Positions 1-7,282 of a stretch of DNA of 43,912 nt are shown here, one piece after another. The stretch spans positions 1-43,912 of the forward strand of contig CALMSO010000055.1 in NCBI GenBank assembly GCA_937872385.1, given 5' to 3'. The notes beneath the pieces were generated by a model. The model had not been told where the DNA came from, searched no databases, and saw only the letters and a list, made by a program, of their open reading frames with translations. The position numbers and the translations under genes were made by a program. The first letter of the stretch is position 1, and the number at the start of each line of letters is the position of its first letter. This DNA comes from an uncultured Saprospiraceae bacterium. GTDB taxonomy: Bacteria > Bacteroidota > Bacteroidia > Chitinophagales > Saprospiraceae.

Positions 1-71
1 GGCGGTGGGATTCGAACTCACGACCCCCTGCTCCCAAAGCAGGTGCGCTAACCGGGCTGCGCTACGCCCCG
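1..71 (-). tRNA. tRNA-Pro (anticodon TGG), 3' end cut by window edge
   Basis: On the minus strand the sequence folds as a tRNA: the acceptor 5' side CGGGGCG is read from 71 down to 65, the anticodon stem-loop has loop TTTGGGA with anticodon TGG, and the T-loop TTCGAAT is present. The last bases of the acceptor 3' side and the CCA end lie outside the window. It sits 7 bases downstream of tRNA-Ser on the same strand, so the two are probably one transcript. Confidence 0.95.
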
Positions 72-78
72 AAATGTG

Positions 79-168
79 TGGCGGTGAGAGCGGGATTCGA
101 ACCCGCGGTACCGTTTCCAGTACGGCAGTTTAGCAAACTGCTGGTTTAAGCCGCTCACCCATCTCACC
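79..168 (-). tRNA. tRNA-Ser (anticodon GCT)
   Basis: On the minus strand a perfect 7-bp acceptor stem is formed by GGTGAGA (168-162) and TCTCACC (89-83). The anticodon stem is GCAGT/ACTGC with loop TTGCTAA, so the anticodon is GCT. A long variable arm, typical of serine tRNAs, and the T-loop TTCGAAT follow. The discriminator base is G, and CCA is encoded in the DNA (81-79). Confidence 0.96.
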
Positions 169-240
169 GGGTTGGATGCTTGTGTGAAAAAGTGCGCTCT
201 TTTTGAGCGACTGCAAAAGTAGATAAACGTGTTTGAATTT

Positions 241-324
241 GCAAGGTAGTTGCCAGTATTTTTTTACAATAAGTAACTACCTTGCTGTGATAGTAAAGGA
301 TTTTGCTGGCGAAAAAGTTTCGCC
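241..324. terminator. Two hairpins between dnaA and tRNA-Ser
   Basis: A 7-bp stem with a 3-base loop (308-314 with 318-324, GGCGAAA/TTTCGCC) starts 4 bases past the dnaA stop. An 11-bp perfect inverted repeat follows (241-251 with 275-285, GCAAGGTAGTT/AACTACCTTGC, 23-base loop). Neither is followed by a clear run of T on the dnaA strand, so a role in ending dnaA transcription is inferred from position only. Confidence 0.4.
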
Positions 325-327
325 GGG

Positions 328-1740
328 TCATTTTTCATTGAGACTCATCTTGATTTTCTTCTCTAAATCCGAGACAGTATCTTTGAAGACCGCGTCGGTT
401 TCCATTAGGTCTTGCACCGTTTTGCAAGAGTAAATGACGGTGCTGTGGTCGCGCCCGCCAAACATATCGCCAATGGCTTTGAGCGATTTGTCGGTGAGGT
501 TTTTGGCTAAGTACATCGAAAGCTGCCGCGCAATAACGATAGAGCGTTTGCGGGTTTTGGCTTGTAGCTTGTCCACGGGTACGTTGAAGTATTCGGCCAC
601 TAATTTCTGGATGAATTCGAGGGTGATTTCCTTGTTGATCTGGGAAACGAAGTTTTTGATGACTTCTTTGGCCAAGTCCATATCTATTTCGCGCTTGTTG
701 AGCGACGATTGCGCCACTAAGGAAATGAGCACCCCTTCCAGCTCGCGGATGTTGTTCTGGATATTGTAACAAATATATTCTACCACATTGGGCGGAATTT
801 CAATGCCTTCGCGGCCCATTTTGGCTTCCATGATCGCCATGCGGGTTTCGAGGTCGGGCGACTGAAGATCGGCCGATAGCCCCCACTTGAAACGAGAGAT
901 CAGGCGCTCTTCGATGCCGTCGAGGTTTTTGGGTGGGCGGTCGGAGGTCAGTATGATCTGGCGGCCGCTCTGGTGCAGTTGGTTGAAAATTTGGAAGAAA
1001 ATATCCTGGGTTTTCTGCTTGTTCGACAAAAAGTGAATATCGTCAATGATGAGCACATCAATCATTTGGTAGAAATTCACAAAATCATTGATGGCGTTGT
1101 TTTTTAGCGCCTGAATGAATTGGTTGGTGAAGCTGTCGGAAGTTACGTACAGCGTCAGTTTGTCGGGGAAGCGCTCTTTGACGTCATTGCCGATGGCTTG
1201 TGCCAGATGGGTTTTGCCTAATCCGGTATCGCCATAGATGAATAGCGGATTAAAGGAAGTGCCGCCAGGTTTTTTGGCAATGGCCAGCCCGGCCGAGCGC
1301 GCTAAGCGATTGCAGTCGCCTTCAATGTAACTGACAAAAGTATGATTAGGGTTGAGTTGAGAATCTATTTTGGTGCGCCTAATGCCAGGAATGACAAAAG
1401 GATTTTTGATGTTTTCGGTGTCAACGGTGCCAGGCACATAGTTGCCGTTGGTCGGGGTACCATTTTTGACGCTGCCCTCTTTCACGCCATTGGTCAGAAT
1501 TTGATATTCCAGCCGGCCGCGGTCGCCCAACTCGCGCCGAATGGTCGTTTTCAGCACATCTACGTAGTGCTCCTCCAGCCATTCATAAAAAATGATGCTG
1601 GGCACCTGAATGGTCAGGGCGTTGTTTTCTAACCGAACGGGTTGAATCGGTTCGAACCAGGTTTTAAAACTTTGGGGATTGACTACCCCGCGAATAGCTT
1701 GGAGACAGCTATCCCAGACTGTAGCATGGTTTCTGTTCAT
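328..1740 (-). CDS. dnaA: Chromosomal replication initiator protein DnaA
   Basis: DnaA binds the replication origin as an ATP-dependent oligomer and opens the DNA. The 470-aa product has the full domain order: N-terminal domain I (about 1-75), a variable linker (about 85-120), the AAA+ core with Walker A GDTGLGKTH (170-178) and Walker B VLIIDDIHF (229-237), the arginine-finger region near SRFKWGLSADL, and the C-terminal DNA-binding domain with the family signature around GGRDHSTVIYS (428-438). I place the start at the ATG at 1740, where similarity to DnaA begins (MNRNHATVWD); an in-frame extension to 1773 adds only unrelated residues. About 380 bases without a gene lie upstream. No clear run of DnaA boxes was seen, so I do not call an origin here. 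Confidence 0.97.
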   Translation of the reverse strand: MNRNHATVWDSCLQAIRGVVNPQSFKTWFEPIQPVRLENNALTIQVPSIIFYEWLEEHYVDVLKTTIRRELGDRGRLEYQILTNGVKEGSVKNGTPTNGNYVPGTVDTENIKNPFVIPGIRRTKIDSQLNPNHTFVSYIEGDCNRLARSAGLAIAKKPGGTSFNPLFIYGDTGLGKTHLAQAIGNDVKERFPDKLTLYVTSDSFTNQFIQALKNNAINDFVNFYQMIDVLIIDDIHFLSNKQKTQDIFFQIFNQLHQSGRQIILTSDRPPKNLDGIEERLISRFKWGLSADLQSPDLETRMAIMEAKMGREGIEIPPNVVEYICYNIQNNIRELEGVLISLVAQSSLNKREIDMDLAKEVIKNFVSQINKEITLEFIQKLVAEYFNVPVDKLQAKTRKRSIVIARQLSMYLAKNLTDKSLKAIGDMFGGRDHSTVIYSCKTVQDLMETDAVFKDTVSDLEKKIKMSLNEK

Positions 1741-1782
1741 TCTTCCAGTGATTATAATATTTGACCAAATCAAATAGATAGC

Positions 1783-1797
1783 CCTGTATTGTACAGG
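1783..1797. promoter_or_regulatory. Palindrome upstream of dnaA, possible operator
   Basis: CCTGTA-TTG-TACAGG is a perfect 6-bp inverted repeat with a 3-base centre, about 43 bases upstream of the dnaA start codon, where a repressor site would act. Function is inferred from symmetry and position only. Confidence 0.3.
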
Positions 1798-2051
1798 AAT
1801 GGAAGTATCAGTAAGTTAGGCGATAAGGGTGTTGCCTGTAATTTTGTTCTTGCAGAAGCTTCGGCAATGTTCATTGCTCTTTTTGGAAACGAGGACTACA
1901 AAGGTGAGGAAAAATTGTCAGAATAGAAACCCCTGTTGAAAAGTTTTGCAAAGATTTTTTTTTGACTTATTCCAGTTTTCGCTAAAGCGCGTGGGGCTTG
2001 TGTAACATTGGTTTTACCATACGAAAAGTTATAAACAAGTGAATGTTAATT

Positions 2052-2066
2052 ATTTGATAATCAAAT
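2052..2066. promoter_or_regulatory. 15-bp palindrome downstream of the small membrane protein gene
   Basis: ATTTGAT-A-ATCAAAT is a perfect 7-bp inverted repeat around one base. It lies about 50 bases past the stop codon of the minus-strand gene at 2119-2343 and upstream of dnaA. It could be a regulator site or a weak transcription end; nothing in the sequence decides. Confidence 0.2.
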
Positions 2067-2118
2067 AGTTCTAAGAAAAAGGTGTTTTTGAATAAATACA
2101 ATTTCTGGTGGCAGGAGC

Positions 2119-2343
2119 TTAGAATTCTGCCAGTTCGAAAACTTCTTCTTCTACCATTTCCGGCTCGCGGGTGTAGGTCGGGCGGTCGTCGGGGGGCGGG
2201 AGCGGCGGCTGGTATCCACCGGAAGAATCGTCATCGTCGGAGGCAGGTGGATGTTGTGCATTTAGCACGCGGTACATAGTGTAAGCCACAACTATAGCCG
2301 AGACGATGCAGAGCAGAATGTAATCAAAAGTAATGGCGTTCAT
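2119..2343 (-). CDS. Small single-pass membrane protein, unknown function
   Basis: The 74-aa product (ATG at 2343) begins with a hydrophobic helix at about residues 4-24. A short acidic and proline-rich tail follows, with DDDD, PPLPPP and a run of glutamates near the end. I recognise no family. A longer frame back to a GTG at 2388 and an ATG at 2355 are possible starts; 2343 puts the helix right after the N terminus. The composition suggests a membrane anchor with a disordered soluble tail. It lies between dnaA and a lipoprotein gene on the same strand, but no functional link is evident. Confidence 0.55.
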   Translation of the reverse strand: MNAITFDYILLCIVSAIVVAYTMYRVLNAQHPPASDDDDSSGGYQPPLPPPDDRPTYTREPEMVEEEVFELAEF

Positions 2344-2441
2344 GAAAGCTTCCATAGGCAATTCTATAAAATACAAAGCAGTAACCACGCACCAGGCAAA
2401 AGGTTTAGCGAGGCCTTATTTATTTTGCAATGTGCCCCCGC

Positions 2442-2969
2442 TCAACGCACGGCTTCAAACGACATATCGAGGCGGCTGCTCACGGAGTAGGGCGTAGCGT
2501 ATCGAAAAAAGAACACCACATCCAGCCGAAAGCGGCTTCGGGAAAGCGAACGTTTGGCGTTGCGTAGGGAGGGGAGCAGATCAATACGCTGGCGGGCACG
2601 GCCGCGCAAGTTGTTGATGTAGAACACTTCGTCGGCCATGGTACAGGGCTGGCGGCCTTCTGGGCAAATGCGGATGGACACTTCTTCGACGAACTCAAAA
2701 TCGAAGCCGGAATCGAGCGAAGTGATGCGCGCCGAGAAAGGATTGATCGCTGTGATCGCCGAGGTATCGGTGCTATTTTCCGAAAGGTAAAAACTGATGT
2801 TACTGTTCACGCTTTGTTGCTCGAAAGCCCAGGGCGTCACAGAGCTGAGGCCCGCTGGCAGTTCAAAAGCAATATTGGGATATATCATCTCGAAAAGGCG
2901 CTCGCGGTTGTCGGTTTGGCAAGCGAAGAGCAAAGCGACCAGAGTGATTAGTGTCAAGTATTTTTTCAT
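2442..2969 (-). CDS. Putative lipoprotein, unknown function
   Basis: The 175-aa product starts MKKYLTLITLVALLFAC, a type II (lipoprotein) signal peptide with lipobox LFAC and lipidated Cys17. The mature part is rich in beta-prone segments and ends in a basic stretch followed by short alternating strands (FRLDVVFFFRYATP). Two further cysteines near residues 102-108 could form a disulphide. No known domain is recognised. It is followed on the same strand by the small membrane protein gene about 100 bases away and faces the divergent GCS2-CBS gene, with about 170 bases between them. Confidence 0.75.
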   Translation of the reverse strand: MKKYLTLITLVALLFACQTDNRERLFEMIYPNIAFELPAGLSSVTPWAFEQQSVNSNISFYLSENSTDTSAITAINPFSARITSLDSGFDFEFVEEVSIRICPEGRQPCTMADEVFYINNLRGRARQRIDLLPSLRNAKRSLSRSRFRLDVVFFFRYATPYSVSSRLDMSFEAVR

Positions 2970-3140
2970 AAAATGCAGCTTTGGATGTGTCGGGTAGAAA
3001 TGTCAAAATAATTTACTTGAAATATTTTCCGGCTTCAAATTTCTGATTAACTTTCGGCAATGCGCCTTTTATAATAGTTCAATAAGCGCGCAATTCTACA
3101 AATTTTATTTCACCAATCCATCAAATGAACCAGTGCCGCT

Positions 3141-5075
3141 ATGGGGGAACAGAAAGTTACACTTGCCGTCAAGGATGATTCAATCATGCAGCGCTTTGTA
3201 CGCAATCTGCTAAAAGACGTACAAGCCTTTGAATACATGCTTGAAAACGACTGGTTTGAGAGCGATATTGTACGCATCGGCGCTGAGCAGGAAATGTGTA
3301 TAGTAGATGCCAAAACTTTTAAACCAGCTTGTATCAACCTCGAAGTGCTGGAGGGCATGAAAGATAGCCCCTGGCTGACTACTGAACTGGCGAAATTCAA
3401 CTTGGAAGCCAACCTGACGCCCCGCGAATTCGTTGGGAAATGCCTCAGTGACATGGAGCAGGAAAACCGTAGCTACATTGATGCCGTGCGCAAGCATCTG
3501 AAGAAAAAAAAGGCCGAAGTAGTGCTGACGGGTATTCTGCCTACTTTGCGCAAAATAGACTTGGAAATGCACAACCTCACGCCCAAGCCGCGCTACTTCG
3601 CGCTGATGGAAGCCATTAATAGTCAGTTGATTGGCTCGGCCTATGAATTGCGCTTGATGGGTATTGACGAATTGTTAGTCAAGCACGATTCGCCGCTGTT
3701 GGAGGCATGCAATACCAGTTTTCAGGTGCATTTGCAGGTATCGCCCGCCAATTTTGTGTGCCTTTACAACATTGCGCAAGCCTTAGCCGCCCCCGTAATG
3801 GCAGTGGCCGCCAATTCGCCTATTGTTTTTGGCAAACGCCTTTGGCACGAGAGTAGAATCGCTATGTTTCAACAGGCGCTCGACATACGCACCACGCACG
3901 ATCACATGCGCGAGCGCAGCCCCCGCGTGAGTTTTGGTACAAACTGGCTCGACAATTCTATCCTCGAAATTTATAAGGAAGACATTGCCCGGTTCCGTGT
4001 GCTGCTTAGTGCCGAAGTGGAAGAAGACTCGCTACTTTGCCTCGAAGCCAACGAAACGCCGCGCCTGCGCGCCCTACAAGTACACAACTCAACGGTGTAT
4101 CGCTGGAATCGCCCTTGCTACGGCATCAGCCCCAACGGCAAGCCGCATTTGCGCATCGAAAATCGGGTGCTGCCGGCGGGCCCCACTTCTGTGGATGCTA
4201 TTGCTAATGCTGCGTTTTGGCTGGGAGCTATGGTAGGCATGCAAGATCATTGCAACGATATTCGCAAGCATATTTCTTGGGAAGATGTGCGCGACAATTT
4301 TGCGAAAGCAGCCCGTTATGGCATGGATACGAAATTTACTTGGTTTAAAGACAAAAAAATCACCGTAGCCGACCTGATCCGCCATGAGTTGCTGCCCATT
4401 GCCCGCAAAGGGTTAGAAATGCGTAAGGTGGACACCGCCGATATTGACAAATACCTCGGCATCATTGAAGCACGTGCCAAAAACCATACCACCGGCGCCC
4501 GCTGGCAGTTGCGTGCTTATACAAAACTGCTCAAGGAGTGCGGCCGCGATGAAGCGCTTTCGGTGATGACAGCCAGTATGATTAAAAACCAAACTAAAGA
4601 AATGCCTGTGCATACCTGGGAATTGCCCGAACTGGGCGACCTCGACGATTACCGTCCCGCCAAGCTGCGCGTGGAGGAATTTATGGAAACCGACCTGTTC
4701 ACGGTACAAAAAGACGATTTGATTGACTTAGTGGCGGAGATGATGGACTGGCGGCGCATTCGCTACATGCCGGTAGAAGACTCGAAAGGGCGCCTGAGTG
4801 GGCTGATTACCTCGCGCCTGTTGCTGCGTCACTTTGCGCGGGGAAGCCGCTCAAACGGGCAAGACGCACCCAGCATGGTCAAGGACATTATGGTGAAAAC
4901 GCCCATCACCATTGGCCCCAAGGCAACGATTGTAGAGGCATTGCGCATTATGCGCGATAAAAAAATCGGCTGCCTGCCGGTAGTGCAAAACGACGAATTA
5001 GTCGGCATTATTACCGAGATGGATTTTTTACGTATTTCGGCCCGGCTGATAGAGCGCTTAGAAAAGTTGGATTAA
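3141..5075 (+). CDS. GCS2-type glutamate-cysteine ligase-like protein with C-terminal CBS pair
   Basis: This 644-aa protein joins two parts. Residues about 20-400 belong to the glutamate-cysteine ligase family 2 (YbdK-like) fold, with the typical early acidic motif IGAEQEMCIVD and conserved arginine and asparagine stretches (YELRLMGIDE, SFGTNWLDNS, RIENRVLPAGP). Residues about 514-640 form two CBS motifs (starting near METDLFTV and VKDIMVKTP), which commonly bind adenine nucleotides and regulate the attached domain. An ATP-dependent amino-acid ligase whose activity responds to nucleotide levels is the natural reading, but the substrate cannot be told from sequence. The ATG at 3141 directly precedes the conserved region. 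The stop codon overlaps the convergent DUF6089 gene by 4 bases. Confidence 0.85.
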   Translation: MGEQKVTLAVKDDSIMQRFVRNLLKDVQAFEYMLENDWFESDIVRIGAEQEMCIVDAKTFKPACINLEVLEGMKDSPWLTTELAKFNLEANLTPREFVGKCLSDMEQENRSYIDAVRKHLKKKKAEVVLTGILPTLRKIDLEMHNLTPKPRYFALMEAINSQLIGSAYELRLMGIDELLVKHDSPLLEACNTSFQVHLQVSPANFVCLYNIAQALAAPVMAVAANSPIVFGKRLWHESRIAMFQQALDIRTTHDHMRERSPRVSFGTNWLDNSILEIYKEDIARFRVLLSAEVEEDSLLCLEANETPRLRALQVHNSTVYRWNRPCYGISPNGKPHLRIENRVLPAGPTSVDAIANAAFWLGAMVGMQDHCNDIRKHISWEDVRDNFAKAARYGMDTKFTWFKDKKITVADLIRHELLPIARKGLEMRKVDTADIDKYLGIIEARAKNHTTGARWQLRAYTKLLKECGRDEALSVMTASMIKNQTKEMPVHTWELPELGDLDDYRPAKLRVEEFMETDLFTVQKDDLIDLVAEMMDWRRIRYMPVEDSKGRLSGLITSRLLLRHFARGSRSNGQDAPSMVKDIMVKTPITIGPKATIVEALRIMRDKKIGCLPVVQNDELVGIITEMDFLRISARLIERLEKLD

Positions 5076-5929
5076 AACGTAGGACAACCCATCGCTTTGC
5101 CTCGCTTGCGGCCGCCTACCCGGTTGCGCGAGCTACTACTGCCATATCCACTGCTGCCGCCGAGAAAATACGATACGGTGATGCCACTCATGTAATACCA
5201 GTCTTTGTAGGGCCCGCCGCGTTTGAAGTTTACGTCACCGGTTTCTGGCCCTGCGATCAAACCATTGCTAATGCGAGCAGCCAGGGCGCCATTTCCATTA
5301 TAAATATCGAGATAATTGACGGTGGCGTCGCTGATATCGTCTAAATAATCGGTGAAGGTCTTGCGCCAGCCAAACTCAGCGCCAATGGACCAAGTATCAT
5401 TAATAACAAACTTGATGCCACCGCCGAAAGGAATGCTGAATTGTGTCAATTTGTACGGCTCCGGATAGCCTTCGAGGCCCTGCCCTTGCGTGCCGAGTGG
5501 TTGCATGTCTATCCAGCCGCCGTCGAAGGGGGTTTGTGGATTGTGCCTGAAAATAGCACCGCCTCCGAAAAGATAGGGCTTGAGCATAAAATCGCCGCTA
5601 CCGATAGTAAAAGGATAGATTTCGCCGGTCAGAGAAAGCTCTAAGATATTAGACCGAAAACTCGGTCTGGTGGTGAGTTGGAGTGTATCGCCAGTGCCAG
5701 TGATTTTCGCTAAGGAAGCGCCGATGCGCATGGAAATATAATCATTCAGATTGAGTCGGCCAAAGATACCTCCGGCAGGGTTTACTTCCTGAAAATAAAC
5801 CCCAAACTCTTTGGGGGAGAGGTCGCCGCTGTAGAGCGAGCCGCCTAATATCAAGCCTGCTTCGAGGCTTTGGGCTTTCAGCATAAAAGCGGTGCAGCAG
5901 ATGTTGAACACAAGGAGCCATTTTCTCAT
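5072..5929 (-). CDS. DUF6089-like outer-membrane beta-barrel protein (copy 1)
   Basis: The 285-aa product has a cleavable signal peptide (MRKWLLVFNICCTAF..LKAQ) followed by the start typical of DUF6089 family proteins, GLILGGSLYSGDLSP. The rest is alternating amphipathic strands rich in glycine and aromatic residues, as in an outer-membrane barrel, ending in a basic tail. I choose the ATG at 5929 because it opens the signal peptide; the frame stays open upstream to 6088 without similarity. It is a paralogue of the next gene (6140-6970), sharing the motif QPLGTxGQGLxGY and the segment LTDYLDDxSD. The two are in tandem with 210 bases between. Function is unknown beyond surface location. The 3' end overlaps the GCS2-CBS gene by 4 bases. 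Confidence 0.8.
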   Translation of the reverse strand: MRKWLLVFNICCTAFMLKAQSLEAGLILGGSLYSGDLSPKEFGVYFQEVNPAGGIFGRLNLNDYISMRIGASLAKITGTGDTLQLTTRPSFRSNILELSLTGEIYPFTIGSGDFMLKPYLFGGGAIFRHNPQTPFDGGWIDMQPLGTQGQGLEGYPEPYKLTQFSIPFGGGIKFVINDTWSIGAEFGWRKTFTDYLDDISDATVNYLDIYNGNGALAARISNGLIAGPETGDVNFKRGGPYKDWYYMSGITVSYFLGGSSGYGSSSSRNRVGGRKRGKAMGCPTF

Positions 5930-6139
5930 AGGTGTCTTTATTTGTTTTTTAGAGATTATGCAGCAAATTGCTGTTTTTTTTGACAACTTGCTACTCCTCA
6001 ACGCTGCCGTACGTCGAATTATTTTTACTTTAACAAACGAGGGGTCGAAAGGGCAGGATTCTAAGGCAAAAAATGTAGGACAAGGCAAACGAGCGAACCA
6101 GCGTTCGACAACTTGCTATGCCATTCTGAGCGGTGTTGC

Positions 6140-6970
6140 TCACCACTTGCTATAGCACGGCACTGGGTCGCGGAAGGCTTTGCGCAAGGCTTCGCCAAAA
6201 TTGTAGGAAACCATGATGGCACCGAGGTAGTACCAGTCGCGGGCGCCGCTGCCCCGGCGGTAGGTCACATCGAGGGGTTCATTGCCCGGCAGGCTCGGAT
6301 TGCTCAAACGCGCAGCAATGGGGCCGCGGTTCTCGAATATATCCCGATAACGCACGCGAGTGTCGCTCACATCGTCCAGGTAGTCGGTGAGCAAGAGCCG
6401 GCCGCCCATTTCAAGGCTTACACTCCAGTGGTCATTGAGAATGAACCGCACGCCTACGCCCATCGGAAAATTGATTTGCGTAAGCGAATAAGGCGCGTCA
6501 TATCCCGGCAGCCCTTGCCCCTCGGTACCCAATGGCTGGAGCTCTACCAATCTGCCGTCAATTTCGGCTTTGGGATTGAAACGAAACATACCAATGCCCG
6601 CAAAAATGTATGGAAAAGTGAAGCTTTCTTCCGAATGGCGCACCCGGATAAGGTGCAATTCGCCGGTTAGATTGGCTTCAAAAATGGAGGATTCAAATTG
6701 ATAGCCGCGATCAGGATATGCGCCACGGGCATCGCTGCCGTCCACGCTGCCAAAGTTGAGCATTAATTTTGCCGACAGGCGATTGCTGAAGCTGGTTCTA
6801 CCAAAAACGCCAAAGGCGGGTCGAATTTGTTGCACCATATCGAAAGGGCTGCGTGGCGAGAGGTCGCCGTTATAAGCCATTGAGCCAATGGTGATGCCGA
6901 TATCAATTGGTTGTGCTTTTACAAAAAAGGTGCAAAAGGTAATCAAGAACAAGGTAGTGACTGTGCGCAT
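6140..6970 (-). CDS. DUF6089-like outer-membrane beta-barrel protein (copy 2)
   Basis: This 276-aa paralogue of the neighbouring gene has a signal peptide (MRTVTTLFLITFC..VKAQ), the start motif IGSMAYNGDLSP and the shared barrel motifs QPLGTEGQGLPGY and LTDYLDDVSD. Both copies also keep the pattern NGxGALAARxSN or NRGPIAARLSN followed by a short strand and a C-terminal DWYYxxxxxVSY segment. The start at 6970 opens the signal peptide; the frame continues to 7018 without support. It probably sits in the outer membrane. Because both copies are intact, they may have split roles or expression. Confidence 0.8.
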   Translation of the reverse strand: MRTVTTLFLITFCTFFVKAQPIDIGITIGSMAYNGDLSPRSPFDMVQQIRPAFGVFGRTSFSNRLSAKLMLNFGSVDGSDARGAYPDRGYQFESSIFEANLTGELHLIRVRHSEESFTFPYIFAGIGMFRFNPKAEIDGRLVELQPLGTEGQGLPGYDAPYSLTQINFPMGVGVRFILNDHWSVSLEMGGRLLLTDYLDDVSDTRVRYRDIFENRGPIAARLSNPSLPGNEPLDVTYRRGSGARDWYYLGAIMVSYNFGEALRKAFRDPVPCYSKW

Positions 6971-7185
6971 GGGCAATACTATGTTGTTGTTTTTGGGAAT
7001 AGCGTTTTTGGGGGACAAAACCCTTGTGTTTATTTCAAAATGCTTGGGTTGTAAAATGCGTTTGCCTTATATCATATTTCCTATAACGTTAATATGGGCG
7101 TAAAGGTACATCAAAACAAAGTCAAATTTTGTATTTTAACAGAAATAGCGTGTAACAGAAACGCTGGTAAGGTTGTTAAATAACG

Positions 7186-7193
7186 TAGTTTTG
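7186..7193 (+). promoter_or_regulatory. Possible -7 promoter element of the ABC exporter gene
   Basis: TAGTTTTG matches the Bacteroidota -7 consensus TAnnTTTG. It lies about 90 bases upstream of the chosen start codon. A clear -33 TTG at the right distance was not found, so the call rests on one element. Confidence 0.3.
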
Positions 7194-7282
7194 CATCGGG
7201 TGATGTGTTTAGAACGACTAAAATACCCCGGCGCGGCCGCTTTTATACGCTTCATTTTCAATACAAAAAACGGAATGCCTTC

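Larger units (their letters stand above)
1741..2118. other. 378-base gene-free stretch upstream of dnaA
   Basis: No coding frame is supported. It holds two small palindromes annotated separately (1783-1797 and 2052-2066) and a T-rich tract near 1950-1965. Canonical DnaA boxes (TTATCCACA) were not seen; the closest resemblance, TTATAAACA near 2030, has two mismatches. It should contain the dnaA promoter. Confidence 0.5.

Noticed and set aside
335..772. 145-codon frame on the minus strand inside dnaA
   Set aside because: It overlaps dnaA in another frame and its protein is arginine- and glutamine-rich without any family feature.
1741..2118. Replication origin next to dnaA
   Set aside because: No cluster of DnaA boxes was visible, and in Bacteroidota the origin is often not beside dnaA. 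A GC-skew plot of the chromosome would decide.
5076..6090. GTAGGACAA occurring both after copy 1 and before copy 1 of the DUF6089 genes
   Set aside because: A 9-base match without extension in either direction is likely chance.
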